Part shown: piece by piece, positions 8,468 to 16,682 of the stretch
How positions within the stretch are numbered: the stretch's first letter is position 1
How the letters are laid out: each line of letters starts with the position of its first letter
Assembly: GCA_012026795.1 (NCBI GenBank)
Contig: VEPM01000002.1
Span: forward strand, 22,717-86,716
Reading direction: 5' to 3'
Source: Candidatus Methanoperedens sp.
GTDB taxonomy: Archaea > Halobacteriota > Methanosarcinia > Methanosarcinales > Methanoperedenaceae
Length of the DNA stretch: 64,000 nt
Translations under genes and position numbers: made by a program
The notes under the pieces: model-generated
What the model saw: only the letters and a program-made list of their open reading frames with translations
What the model was told of the DNA's origin: nothing
Databases searched by the model: none

Positions 8468-9775
8468 ATGGTACCTATAAATCTCAAATCGTTGCAGATT
8501 ATTGGAAAAAATATTAAATCAAAGATCAATACCTGGTTTAGCATTACAAGAAATCAATATCTATCGATTGCCTTTATTTTATTTTCTGCTTTTCTTGTAA
8601 GAATGTACCTATCTACGTCCGAAGGATTTGAATTCGATATTTCACTGTTCAGGACATGGAGCCGCGGAGTTCATTTTACAGGAATTTCTAATTTTTATCA
8701 TGGTGTAAAGTCCGATTATCCTCCGTTATATATATATATTTTATGGGTAGTAGGAACATTTTATAAATTATTCATATCTGCATCCTTTGACATCCAGTCC
8801 CCTGTTTTTACAATTTTGCTAAAGACTCCTGCTATAATAGCTGATATTGTAACAGCCTTATTGATATTTTTGATCGTAAGAAAATATGGAAGTTTCAGGC
8901 TGGCAATCCTGTGCATGACGGTTTATGCATTCAATCCTGCTATCATCTACAACTCTGCAATATGGGGTCAGGTGGATTCGGTTTATACGCTGTTTTTAAT
9001 GTTTGCTCTTATGGAATTTGTCTCAGGAAAGCCGATGATTGCAGGAAGTTCTCTTGCCCTGGCGATCCTGACCAAACCCCAGAGTCTTGTACTTGTTCCT
9101 CTTTTTGCGCTGGTAATGCTGAAAAAACATTCTCTATTTAAATCCGTAAAAGTATCAATTGCATCATTTGCCGTATTTGTACTTGTAGCATTGCCTTTCT
9201 ATCTGAATACATCGATTTTTGGATTGTTCAAATTATATTTTTCATCATATAGCCAGTATCCGTTTAATTCTTTAAATGCTTTGAATATATGGTCTTTTGG
9301 AGGTTTGTTCCAGCCTGATAATAAGATTTTCCTGTTTTTGACATATAGAATATGGGGATACCTTTTATTCAGCCTGCTTTTTATTTATGTGGCGCACGTT
9401 ATCATAAAACGAAAAGAGGATAGATCGATATATATTGCCTCAGCAATATTATTTTTCGGATTTTTTATGCTGTTTACCCGGATACATGAAAGGTACCTAT
9501 TTTCTCTTTTTGCTCCGCTTGCAGTTGCAATGGCCCTTAACAGACGTCTTTCTTATGTGTATTTATTAGCAACAATAACTTTTTTGTTCAACCTGTATTT
9601 TGTCCTGGAGGAATCAAAAACAGGCATTGTATTTGTGAATAGTAGATTCTTATTACCTCTTACAGCAGGGATTAACCTTATCCTCTTTATATATACAATT
9701 TATTGTTTTTCATCAGATTTAAATAGTTTAAAAGTAGATATTAAACACCCAGGAATTGAAAAACATCATGAATAA
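8468..9775 (+). CDS. Polytopic membrane glycosyltransferase (GT-C type, PMT/ALG-like)
   Basis: A 435-residue integral membrane protein with about ten predicted helices. It has the hallmarks of GT-C transferases that use dolichyl-phosphate sugars: an early acidic luminal loop (EGFEFDISLFRTWS), DYPPLYIYILW, IWGQVDSVYTLF, a TKPQ turn, and RIHERYLFSLFAP in the C-terminal third. Such enzymes mannosylate lipids or proteins at the outer face of the membrane. The ATG at 8468 is preferred; upstream in-frame codons lie in the divergent promoter region. Its stop overlaps the start of the LUD gene by eight bases. The specific acceptor is unknown. Confidence 0.65.
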   Translation: MVPINLKSLQIIGKNIKSKINTWFSITRNQYLSIAFILFSAFLVRMYLSTSEGFEFDISLFRTWSRGVHFTGISNFYHGVKSDYPPLYIYILWVVGTFYKLFISASFDIQSPVFTILLKTPAIIADIVTALLIFLIVRKYGSFRLAILCMTVYAFNPAIIYNSAIWGQVDSVYTLFLMFALMEFVSGKPMIAGSSLALAILTKPQSLVLVPLFALVMLKKHSLFKSVKVSIASFAVFVLVALPFYLNTSIFGLFKLYFSSYSQYPFNSLNALNIWSFGGLFQPDNKIFLFLTYRIWGYLLFSLLFIYVAHVIIKRKEDRSIYIASAILFFGFFMLFTRIHERYLFSLFAPLAVAMALNRRLSYVYLLATITFLFNLYFVLEESKTGIVFVNSRFLLPLTAGINLILFIYTIYCFSSDLNSLKVDIKHPGIEKHHE

Positions 9776-10961
9776 TGGAGAAGTCAGAGCGCTTCGCAAA
9801 GCATTTGATTCGGTTAAAGAGAGGCAGGCTTTTAACCAGTCAAAAGGCTTTGCAGAAAGAACAAAGAGACTTATTTCATCACGGGAACTTTGTGTGGGAA
9901 ATGAAGTGCTTCTTGAACAGGCTATCGCAAATCTCAAGAAAAACGGAATAAAAGTCTGTCTTGCCAGGGAGAAGCAGGAAGCGCTTGATATGATATTGAA
10001 TGAGGTAGGGAAGGAAAAAATCATCGTAAAATCAAAATCCAATGTGACCAAGGAACTGGAATTAACAAAATTTCTTGAAAAAAACGGGTCAACTGTTGTG
10101 GAAACAGATATCGGGGACAGGATATTACAGGTATTGAATGCAAAACCTTCGCACCCCACAGGTCCTGTGACCCACCTTTCAGCAAAACAAATTGCAAAAG
10201 GTATCTCACAATATTATGATGTACCTGTTGCTGAAACACCCGAAGATATCGTGAAGATAGTAAAAGCGGATATCGTTTCAAGCCTTGATAATGCAAAAAT
10301 CGGGATTACGGGAGCCAATGCCATTGCTGCCGAGGAAGGCTCTATCATCATGACACATAATGAAGGGAATATACATGAGGTCATGAGAAAACAAAAACAT
10401 ATTGTAGTAACCTCGATAGATAAGATATATCCTGATATTGAATCTGCTATAAATATGATACGGATACTGTGTTACAATGCTACAGGCGCAATAATCCCTT
10501 CATTTGTTGATATAATAACCAGCGTAAGCAAAACAGCAGATGTGGAAAAAAAATTCATTAAAGGGGTCCATAATCCATCAGAAATAGTTCTTGTTCTGGT
10601 CGATAATAGGAGGAGCGACCTTGCAAAGAAGGGATTTAAAGAACTTCTTAAATGCATAGGATGCGGGAATTGTTTGTTGCATTGTCCCATGTACAATACT
10701 ATCGGGAATGAATACGCAATAGATAGCTACCTCGGAGGGAAGGGATTAGCTTATTATTCGGTATATGCCAATGAACCGAATGAGAAACTGGAGTTATGCC
10801 TTGGCTGCGGGAAATGTATGGAAAATTGTCCCCTTGAACTTGATATTCCTGATCTGATCAGGAAGTTAAGGAGCACCGGTATTTCTTCGGAAGTGTATTA
10901 TTTCTTGAAATCCCATATTATCTGGGTATATTACCAGGCTGTCTTGAGATTGGGGAAATAG
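9768..10961 (+). CDS. LUD-domain iron-sulfur protein (LutB-like)
   Basis: A 397-residue protein. An N-terminal LUD domain (VKSKSNVTKELELTKFLE, TGANAIAAEEGSIIMTHNEG) is followed by two 4Fe-4S motifs, CIGCGNCLLHCP near residue 300 and CLGCGKCMENCP near 345. This is the layout of LutB-type subunits of L-lactate oxidation complexes and related 2-hydroxyacid oxidoreductases. LutA (CCG protein) and LutC are not adjacent, so the physiological donor is unknown. The ATG at 9768 is preferred to an in-frame TTG at 9756. It is convergent with, and overlaps by 31 bases, the radical SAM gene on the other strand. Confidence 0.75.
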   Translation: MNNGEVRALRKAFDSVKERQAFNQSKGFAERTKRLISSRELCVGNEVLLEQAIANLKKNGIKVCLAREKQEALDMILNEVGKEKIIVKSKSNVTKELELTKFLEKNGSTVVETDIGDRILQVLNAKPSHPTGPVTHLSAKQIAKGISQYYDVPVAETPEDIVKIVKADIVSSLDNAKIGITGANAIAAEEGSIIMTHNEGNIHEVMRKQKHIVVTSIDKIYPDIESAINMIRILCYNATGAIIPSFVDIITSVSKTADVEKKFIKGVHNPSEIVLVLVDNRRSDLAKKGFKELLKCIGCGNCLLHCPMYNTIGNEYAIDSYLGGKGLAYYSVYANEPNEKLELCLGCGKCMENCPLELDIPDLIRKLRSTGISSEVYYFLKSHIIWVYYQAVLRLGK

Positions 10962-11845
10962 TTTATCTTCGTATTATCATCAGGAATAAGACCACAGCAG
11001 GTGCCATAATAATTTATCTCATACCCATTTTCCTTTGCAAACCTGATCGTCCCAAAAGTCGGCGCCGCAATTCCCGACACACCGCAAAGAAGTGCGATCT
11101 TTTCAATATCAGCCCTGTCTTTTCCGCTTGAATGGGCGCATCCTAATATGACAGGAATATCAGGGAACATAACGATCGCTCTTCTTATGATTTTTTCAAA
11201 ATCTGATGGATCCGGCTTAATATGCTGCATTGGCGTCCCTGCAACCGGCATCAGTCCGGTTATGATTACCGTTGTGGGCGCTATCGAGCTGATCATTTCA
11301 ATGGCGCGGTATTCCCCGTTCAATTTCCCGAAATGGATGCCCACGCAAACATGGGGAAAAATGAGCAGTCCTGAATCCGAAATGGCATGGAGGCTGTCCA
11401 TATATTCTTTTTCGGAAATATGAAGGCCGTAAATATCCAGCACTGAAGTCATATCGCCCATTACATCAAATCCGATGCCATCAAGGCCGGAGTCTTTTAA
11501 TGCCCCTGCTTCTTCCCTAGATATGAAACCTGTATGCGCGATAAGAATAAGATCAGTTGTTTCCTTTAGTTTTTTTATTGTCGATATTAAATTTTTAATT
11601 GGCACACGCCCCCGCTCATCACAGCCTCCTGTCAGCAGTATTCCTTTTGCGCCTGACCTGTGGAGCATAAGGGCTTTCTTTTCAAGCTCCTCATTTGTGG
11701 TTGCAGGGATCAGGCGCTGTAATAATTTACCCTTACAATGCTGGCACATAAGGGAACATGAATTTCCTGTGACGGATATAGAAGGGAAAGTGTCCGAAGT
11801 GATGAAGAAATTGATTTTCTTATTTAAATGACTTTTTTCAGGCAT
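10931..11845 (-). CDS. Radical SAM protein, second biotin-synthase-homologue (COG1856-like) paralogue
   Basis: A 304-residue radical SAM enzyme, paralogous to the one at 1618-2550. It has CSLMCQHC (CxxxCxxC) near residue 30, LLTGGCDERGRVP near 72, AHTGFISREEAG near 104, PHVCVGIHFGKLNGE near 163, and the C-terminal YYGTCCGLIP with the same CC pair. A pair of such enzymes in one archaeon recalls the two-protein LipS1/LipS2 lipoyl synthase, but a single conserved locus is lacking. AAGGAT sits 7 bases before the ATG. Its start overlaps the stop of the upstream membrane-protein gene by eight bases, so the two form an operon. Confidence 0.7.
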   Translation of the reverse strand: MPEKSHLNKKINFFITSDTFPSISVTGNSCSLMCQHCKGKLLQRLIPATTNEELEKKALMLHRSGAKGILLTGGCDERGRVPIKNLISTIKKLKETTDLILIAHTGFISREEAGALKDSGLDGIGFDVMGDMTSVLDIYGLHISEKEYMDSLHAISDSGLLIFPHVCVGIHFGKLNGEYRAIEMISSIAPTTVIITGLMPVAGTPMQHIKPDPSDFEKIIRRAIVMFPDIPVILGCAHSSGKDRADIEKIALLCGVSGIAAPTFGTIRFAKENGYEINYYGTCCGLIPDDNTKINYFPNLKTAW

Positions 11846-12347
11846 GGAATTTATCCTTATATTTATATCCGTATATTACAACTCCTCCAACAAAAAGTAA
11901 TACACACAGGAGATAAATATAAAATGCTGGGAAAAACCCGGTATTGAAAAATGGGTTGAAATCAGAAGGATAAAATGGTTTGATATCACGATATAAGGGT
12001 GAATCAAAAAGGATATGCAGGAATATCCCTGAAAACGATGCTATCCAGATACTTTTTGATGAAAAATCCTGCGATAGTTTGAGTGTCACAAGTGTGTCCT
12101 GGAGATATTTATCCGTTTTAATCATTAAAAGTGCAAGAATTATGGCAACAATTGAACCGCCTGCAAAAGAATGAAAAAAGCCATGAAGTGGATGACCGGG
12201 ATTAAAAAACAAAATTAGGAATGGTTCTACATCGACAATGACATTTGCAATAAGGAATGTGGGGAAGTGGATATACCGGAATAACAACAAACCGAAAAAC
12301 AACGCAGGGCCAAGATGAAACGGTGTAAAGGGCATGATTTCTTTCAT
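11838..12347 (-). CDS. Membrane-bound putative hydrolase (YdjM/DUF4184-like)
   Basis: A 169-residue protein with about four transmembrane helices. It opens with MPFTPFHLGPALFFG and has DVEP near residue 40, HGFFHSFAGG near 60, and FLHILFDSPLY near 110. The spaced His and Asp residues next to helices are typical of the YdjM-like 'membrane-bound metal-dependent hydrolase' group, whose substrate is unknown. Two start codons four residues apart are possible (12347 and 12335); homologues usually begin at MPFTPFH. It is co-transcribed with the radical SAM gene, with which it overlaps by eight bases. Confidence 0.55.
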   Translation of the reverse strand: MKEIMPFTPFHLGPALFFGLLLFRYIHFPTFLIANVIVDVEPFLILFFNPGHPLHGFFHSFAGGSIVAIILALLMIKTDKYLQDTLVTLKLSQDFSSKSIWIASFSGIFLHILFDSPLYRDIKPFYPSDFNPFFNTGFFPAFYIYLLCVLLFVGGVVIYGYKYKDKFHA

Positions 12348-12368
12348 TCCAATGATCTTTTTTATTTT

Positions 12369-13133
12369 CTAATTGTAACGGCCTTCACCCTCAACAAGTT
12401 CTCCGCTTGCTGGAACCCAGCCATGCTTTTCTCCTGTTAAAGTAATACCTAAACTTTCACGATATATATTAAAAGCCCAACCACCGGCGAACCATTCATT
12501 TCTTCCATCCAATGACACAAGAACTTCAACAGTAGCATTCGGGGATGATCCATAGTCAGCATATATGATGCTATCATACCTTTGTGTTTTCAGTGGAATT
12601 CCATTCGAAGGGTATTTATAAGAAGATGGTGTCAGGTTGAATTTTTGAGAAAGGAGAGGTTCATTTTCAGTTGCATTCTTAGTATCTATAACATGGTCAG
12701 CCACCATGGATACACTCAAATATTTATCTCCCATTGTAAATGAAGAACTATTTCCTGTTGGAATATCACCTGTTTGACCGGGAACGGGTGGTTGCAGCTC
12801 GACCAGCTTTTTGACCCCAGGAACAAATTCCTTTGTACTGATTTTTAACATTTTACCATATTCTGTCTCAATTATACTAAGATTCCAGTCATCAGATACT
12901 CGTGCATTTTCATTTATTGCCATATTTGCCATCGTGATGTCATTCCCAAGAACTGGAATCGGAACATAAAAAATCGGTTTCTCCAGCTTTGAATCTGTAG
13001 TTAATGAGATCGTGTAGCCATAATGGCTGCTGAGAGAAGATTCATCATATCTTGTAAATTCGTAAAGAAATACGCCAATTATTATAACTATAAATAGCAT
13101 TAGTCCAAGTGCGATTTTTAATAATTTTCCCAT
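12369..13133 (-). CDS. Membrane-anchored extracellular protein of unknown function
   Basis: A 254-residue protein with an N-terminal anchor (LGLMLFIVIIIGVFLYEF, residues 10-27) and no cleavage motif. The rest is polar and rich in Ser, Thr and Asn, with strands typical of an outside domain. No catalytic motif is recognised. It precedes the DUF4184-like gene on the same strand with a 21-base gap and may share its transcript. Confidence 0.5.
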   Translation of the reverse strand: MGKLLKIALGLMLFIVIIIGVFLYEFTRYDESSLSSHYGYTISLTTDSKLEKPIFYVPIPVLGNDITMANMAINENARVSDDWNLSIIETEYGKMLKISTKEFVPGVKKLVELQPPVPGQTGDIPTGNSSSFTMGDKYLSVSMVADHVIDTKNATENEPLLSQKFNLTPSSYKYPSNGIPLKTQRYDSIIYADYGSSPNATVEVLVSLDGRNEWFAGGWAFNIYRESLGITLTGEKHGWVPASGELVEGEGRYN

Positions 13134-13305
13134 GATTTGATATGTTTAAATTTGTTATTCGGTATATATTATTTTCCTATACATCAGAAGAGCTGAGGAG
13201 GAATTGTAAAGCGCCTGACCCTTGCGTACATTGCAATAAACAAAGGTTAATGATTACCGCAAAAAAGATTAATCATGAAGTATATAATAGAAGGGAGGAA
13301 CAACT

Positions 13306-13812
13306 ATTAATAATCTTCAGAAGACCGAAGACTGGGTGATGATAGCTTTAGATGATTATAACGATGCGCTTTCGGATTTCAACGAAGGGAGGTATCCAAG
13401 CAGTGTTTACCATGCACAGCAATGTGCAGAGAAGGCATTAAAAGCACTGTTATCTTTTTTTGGCGTTGTTCATGAAAAAACTCATTTTCCTTCAGATATC
13501 CTTGGAGAAGATATTCTTAGCGATCCCGAAATCACCTCAAGGTTCCAATTGACAAAAGAACATATTCAGTTGATGTTGAAAATGACTGAATTAGCTTCTA
13601 TCATAGAAGGTCAAAGAAGCATGCCAAGATATGGCTGGGAAACAAAAGACAGGATTATTAGACCGTCTGAGATTTATAATGAAGAAAAAGCGGATGAAAT
13701 TATCCGATATACCGTCGAAATAATGAGTTTATTATGTCAATTCTTTGAAACATTACAAACAAAACAAATGGACAAATTAGCCAGGGAAATAAAGAAATGT
13801 TTGAACAAATAA
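13306..13812 (+). CDS. HEPN domain protein (toxin half of HEPN/MNT pair)
   Basis: A HEPN protein of 168 residues. The helical core has YPSSVYHAQQCAEKALKALL (residues 30-50), the HAQQxAEKxLKA hallmark of prokaryotic HEPN. HEPN proteins paired with minimal nucleotidyltransferases act as RNases or are AMPylated by the partner; the usual RxxxxH RNase motif is not clearly seen here. The start is unusual: the first GTG in frame (13336) has no ribosome site and would remove a normal part of the HEPN N-terminus (NNLQKTEDW). A GGGAGG at 13293-13298 points instead to an ATT at 13306, seven bases downstream. The MNT gene overlaps its 3' end by 16 bases. Confidence 0.75.
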   Translation: MNNLQKTEDWVMIALDDYNDALSDFNEGRYPSSVYHAQQCAEKALKALLSFFGVVHEKTHFPSDILGEDILSDPEITSRFQLTKEHIQLMLKMTELASIIEGQRSMPRYGWETKDRIIRPSEIYNEEKADEIIRYTVEIMSLLCQFFETLQTKQMDKLAREIKKCLNK

Positions 13813-14219
13813 TCGAGCAATATATAAAGCAGATATCAGAGAAATTCGACATAAAAGGTATTATCTTATATGGGTCAGTCGCAAGAGGTACCGCAAAGAA
13901 AACAAGCGATATTGATCTAATAGTTATCGTCTCAGGATTGCCTGACATTAAAGATAGGTTCGATTTTATCAAAATCAAGAAGCCTTCTAAATTAGAAGCC
14001 GTCTGGATGACGCCGGAAGAGCTGACAGGAATGGTTGACGCCAAAACCGGCTTTGTTGTAGATGCGTTGCTTGAGGGGAAGTTTTTAAAAGATGATGGGA
14101 CGGTTACGGATGCGAAGAATAGACTGGAAAAATCACTCCAGAGACTTCATGCTGTAAAACTAACTCATGGCTGGTTCATACCGCGAGACAATCTGAACGA
14201 AGTGATAAATTTTTATTAA
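13797..14219 (+). CDS. MNT-type nucleotidyltransferase (antitoxin half of HEPN/MNT pair)
   Basis: A 140-residue minimal nucleotidyltransferase. The catalytic signature is complete: ILYGSVARGTAKKTSDIDL (GSxxRGxxxxxSDxD) near residue 24. MNT proteins neutralise a HEPN partner, in some systems by AMP transfer. The start lies inside the end of the HEPN gene (16-base overlap), as expected for a coupled toxin-antitoxin operon. The C-terminal tail beyond residue 95 is longer than in the shortest MNT proteins and carries an LxLHAVKLTHG segment of no known role. Confidence 0.8.
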   Translation: MFEQIIEQYIKQISEKFDIKGIILYGSVARGTAKKTSDIDLIVIVSGLPDIKDRFDFIKIKKPSKLEAVWMTPEELTGMVDAKTGFVVDALLEGKFLKDDGTVTDAKNRLEKSLQRLHAVKLTHGWFIPRDNLNEVINFY

Positions 14220-14277
14220 GGCGCCTGCTAAAAGGAACTTCTGGCTTGAAACCATAAAAATCAAGAAAAACGAAATG

Positions 14278-14362
14278 CGCCGAGGGGGGGAATTGAACTC
14301 CCGAGGGGCGTAAGCCCCACAAGCTTTCCAGGCTTGCGCCTTAGCCGCTAGACTACCTCGGC
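14278..14362 (-). tRNA. tRNA-Ser (anticodon GGA)
   Basis: The minus strand folds as a class II tRNA. The acceptor is GCCGAGG pairing with CCTCGGC, and the discriminator is G as in serine tRNAs. The anticodon arm is CAAGC-CTGGAAA-GCTTG with anticodon GGA. The long variable arm is GGGGCTTACGCCCC and the T loop is TTCAATT. No intron is seen and CCA is not encoded. The T stem as read (GGGAG against CCCCC) contains one A-C mismatch. Confidence 0.93.
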
Positions 14363-14506
14363 ATGCAAAAAAGCATCAAATAGCGGTATCGATACTTCTT
14401 GCCCTTAATACATATTTGAAGTATAAAAACCTGTTCAGGATTGGAATTTTTGACCGCAGATTCCGAGTCGCACCCAGGGGAACTTGTTTCATCTAATTCG
14501 ATTCAC

Positions 14507-14533
14507 CGCAAAGGTCGCCAAGAACGCAAAGAG
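14507..14533. repeat. Three 9-base tandem units, CGCAAAGNN type
   Basis: Three imperfect copies of a 9-mer (CGCAAAGGT, CGCCAAGAA, CGCAAAGAG) lie between the tRNA gene and cbf5. The same word occurs three times at 61294-61320 in a second intergenic gap. Nothing else is seen in the tRNA-cbf5 gap. Confidence 0.7.
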
Positions 14534-14551
14534 TAGCAGCAAAATTTTTGC

Positions 14552-15544
14552 TTAGGGCTTCGCTTTCCATCCTTTTGGATATGTGCCTGCCTCCAGAAGA
14601 ACCCTGTCAGTACTTACAACGATCCCGGTAGCAGCTTTCAAAATATCTATTGTCTTCATCTGCGCTTTACCCAGGGACACTACTTCGCCCTTTAACGTAA
14701 AAACAGCAACTATGTCGCCTTTTTCAATCCCGGTCTCAACCGAAAGCACGCCAGGCGCGGCAAGCCCTGCGCCATGACATACTGCATCCACAGCATTATC
14801 GCGTATAACTACCTTTGGAAGATGCGAAACCCCGAATTCCATGGGGAGGATGACTTTTCGCAATACACTTTCATTCCCGTTTTCCTTCCATTCAACATAA
14901 GCATCCTGCAGATCCTGTAGAGTGATCAGCGTTTCATCCTCCCGGAAAGGACCTGATTTTGTGCGCCTCAATTCCTGCATGTGCGCGCCTGTTCCCATTG
15001 CCATCCCCATGTCGTGGCATAATTTACGAATGTAGGTTCCTGCCTCACAGCCTACCCTGAAAAGTACATTATTCTCCTCTACTTCAAGAAGTTCATTATA
15101 ATAAATGGTCCTGATCCTTGTTTCTCTCCTTACCGCAGATTTAATTGAAGGTTTCTGGTAAATATTACCTGTAAACTCAGACATAACTTTCCGTATAACA
15201 TTTTCCGGCATTACCGTATGCAGCTTCATCAGGCAAACATACTCTTTCCCTGCCGTAAGAAGACCATCAACTGCCTTTGTCGCATCCTCAAGCATGACAG
15301 GAAGAAGCCCGGTCACATTGGGGTCAAGAGTGCCGCTATGTCCTGCTTTGTTCAAACAAAGGATTTTTTTTACCCATGAGGTTACTTCATGACTTGTTGG
15401 CCCGGCCGGCTTGTCAAGATTGATAGCCCCTTTTCTAATATATTCTTCAATCGGGCGATCCTGCGGTTTCTTACCATATTTATCGTCAGTCGTATCCTCG
15501 GATTTTATCAGTGTCTCTCTTTTTACTTCAGATGGCAGTATCAT
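14552..15544 (-). CDS. cbf5: tRNA/rRNA pseudouridine synthase Cbf5
   Basis: A 330-residue archaeal Cbf5 (dyskerin/TruB family), the catalytic subunit of H/ACA ribonucleoproteins. It has GAINLDKPAGPTSHEV near residue 40, the catalytic Asp in AGHSGTLDPNVTGLLPV near 70, and CEAGTYIRKLCHDMG near 165. The C-terminal PUA domain begins near residue 245 (LPKVVIRDNAVDAVCHGA). Length is normal. It overlaps the end of cmk by four bases, so cmk-cbf5 are co-transcribed. The ribosomal protein genes often placed between these two in other archaea (L34e, L14e) are absent. Confidence 0.93.
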   Translation of the reverse strand: MILPSEVKRETLIKSEDTTDDKYGKKPQDRPIEEYIRKGAINLDKPAGPTSHEVTSWVKKILCLNKAGHSGTLDPNVTGLLPVMLEDATKAVDGLLTAGKEYVCLMKLHTVMPENVIRKVMSEFTGNIYQKPSIKSAVRRETRIRTIYYNELLEVEENNVLFRVGCEAGTYIRKLCHDMGMAMGTGAHMQELRRTKSGPFREDETLITLQDLQDAYVEWKENGNESVLRKVILPMEFGVSHLPKVVIRDNAVDAVCHGAGLAAPGVLSVETGIEKGDIVAVFTLKGEVVSLGKAQMKTIDILKAATGIVVSTDRVLLEAGTYPKGWKAKP

Positions 15545-16062
15545 ATCGGGAAACCAGCTGCTTTTTCTATAATTTCACTTATCTCTTGTGCGCTCCACTT
15601 ACTTGAATCTATTACTATATCATAAACTGACAGGTCTTTAATATCCAGGTCATAATATTTCAAATAACGCTCCCTTTCGCACTCCTCCCTTTCAAAAGTT
15701 TCTTCCATTGCTTTTGCTACCGATTTACATTCTCTCTTAGCAATACGCTCTGCCCGGACTTCAAGAGGCGCTTTTAGCCATATCTTAAGATCAGCATCTA
15801 CAAGAAAACCGGAAAGCCTTCCTTCTATCACGATATTGTCTTTCTCATTTGCGATCTTTTTTTGCATCGCATCGATCTCATGATCAATTTTTTCATTGCA
15901 TCTGGCGATTTGCCCGAACTCATCAAGTGACATACAGCGATCGTGTGCACATTTGCGGAATATATCTCCCATGGACACCAGTTCCAGCCCGAGCTTAACT
16001 GAAATTATCTTTGAGAGAGTGCTCTTACCGCTTCCAGGAGGGCCGCTGATTGTGATTATCAA
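15541..16062 (-). CDS. cmk: Cytidylate kinase (archaeal type)
   Basis: A 173-residue P-loop kinase that phosphorylates CMP and dCMP. It shows the Walker A motif ISGPPGSGKSTLSK at the N-terminus, the archaeal Cmk motif VSMGDIFRK near residue 30, and VIEGRLSGFL near 79. The short length without the large NMP-binding insert is usual for archaeal Cmk. It lies five bases downstream of the DUF106 gene and overlaps cbf5 by four. Confidence 0.9.
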   Translation of the reverse strand: MIITISGPPGSGKSTLSKIISVKLGLELVSMGDIFRKCAHDRCMSLDEFGQIARCNEKIDHEIDAMQKKIANEKDNIVIEGRLSGFLVDADLKIWLKAPLEVRAERIAKRECKSVAKAMEETFEREECERERYLKYYDLDIKDLSVYDIVIDSSKWSAQEISEIIEKAAGFPI

Positions 16063-16067
16063 TTAGA

Positions 16068-16682
16068 CTACACCTTTGTATCCAGTGGCATTCCACCTAT
16101 ATTCAATGCCTTCCTGGTCATCTGGCTGACAGGTATTGAACACATGAAATACCAGAATAGCCAGTACTGGAATACCCAGAAAGCAGTTGCATCTAATTTC
16201 TGTTCTCCCCAGAAAGGAAATATCATGGTAGCATCAGGGTTCTGGCTGATGAGAAGATACACCCAGTAGAAAAGCGGGATTGAGATAATACTTATATAAA
16301 GCATGGGCTTGAACTGCTGCTTGAACATTTCCATCTGGTCGCCCATCATTTCAGCATATTGCCCTTCTAATTTTTTTATCTTCTGGGTATTATTTGACAA
16401 TTGGGCCTCACGCATTTCCTTCTGGATTATTTTCGATTTCTCCTGGACACGTTTCATTAATCCCCAGTCCATTGTATATTTCTGGATTAGGGATGCATAA
16501 AGACCGGTAAAAGCCGCCAGCACGAAAATTATCATATGGATCGGAAGCCAGCCCAATAATGGCTTCAAAAGTATATCCATAAGTTTGCCTATTACATCCC
16601 TCATTTCGGGAAATATAATAATACCAAACATTAAAAAAATACCCATAACTATTGCAAGCTTATTTAGTGTCTTTTTTATCAT
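16068..16682 (-). CDS. DUF106/EMC3-like membrane insertase homologue
   Basis: A 204-residue membrane protein of the DUF106 family, the archaeal members of the Oxa1/YidC/EMC3 superfamily. Three or four helices are visible: residues 10-28, 45-65, 130-146 and 170-190. A charged cytosolic coiled coil lies between helices 2 and 3 (KRVQEKSKIIQKEMREAQLS through KKLEGQYAEMM). This positively charged hairpin is the family signature. It is likely to insert short membrane proteins. It lies between adk and cmk, and its start overlaps the adk 3' end by 23 bases. Confidence 0.85.
   Translation of the reverse strand: MIKKTLNKLAIVMGIFLMFGIIIFPEMRDVIGKLMDILLKPLLGWLPIHMIIFVLAAFTGLYASLIQKYTMDWGLMKRVQEKSKIIQKEMREAQLSNNTQKIKKLEGQYAEMMGDQMEMFKQQFKPMLYISIISIPLFYWVYLLISQNPDATMIFPFWGEQKLDATAFWVFQYWLFWYFMCSIPVSQMTRKALNIGGMPLDTKV

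Noticed and set aside
13142..13339. 65-codon frame upstream of the HEPN gene
   Set aside because: No ribosome site and no protein-like pattern; it overlaps the region that probably encodes the HEPN N-terminus in another frame.
14363..14506. Possible second RNA gene next to tRNA-Ser
   Set aside because: No cloverleaf, C/D or H/ACA box pattern could be found by eye.
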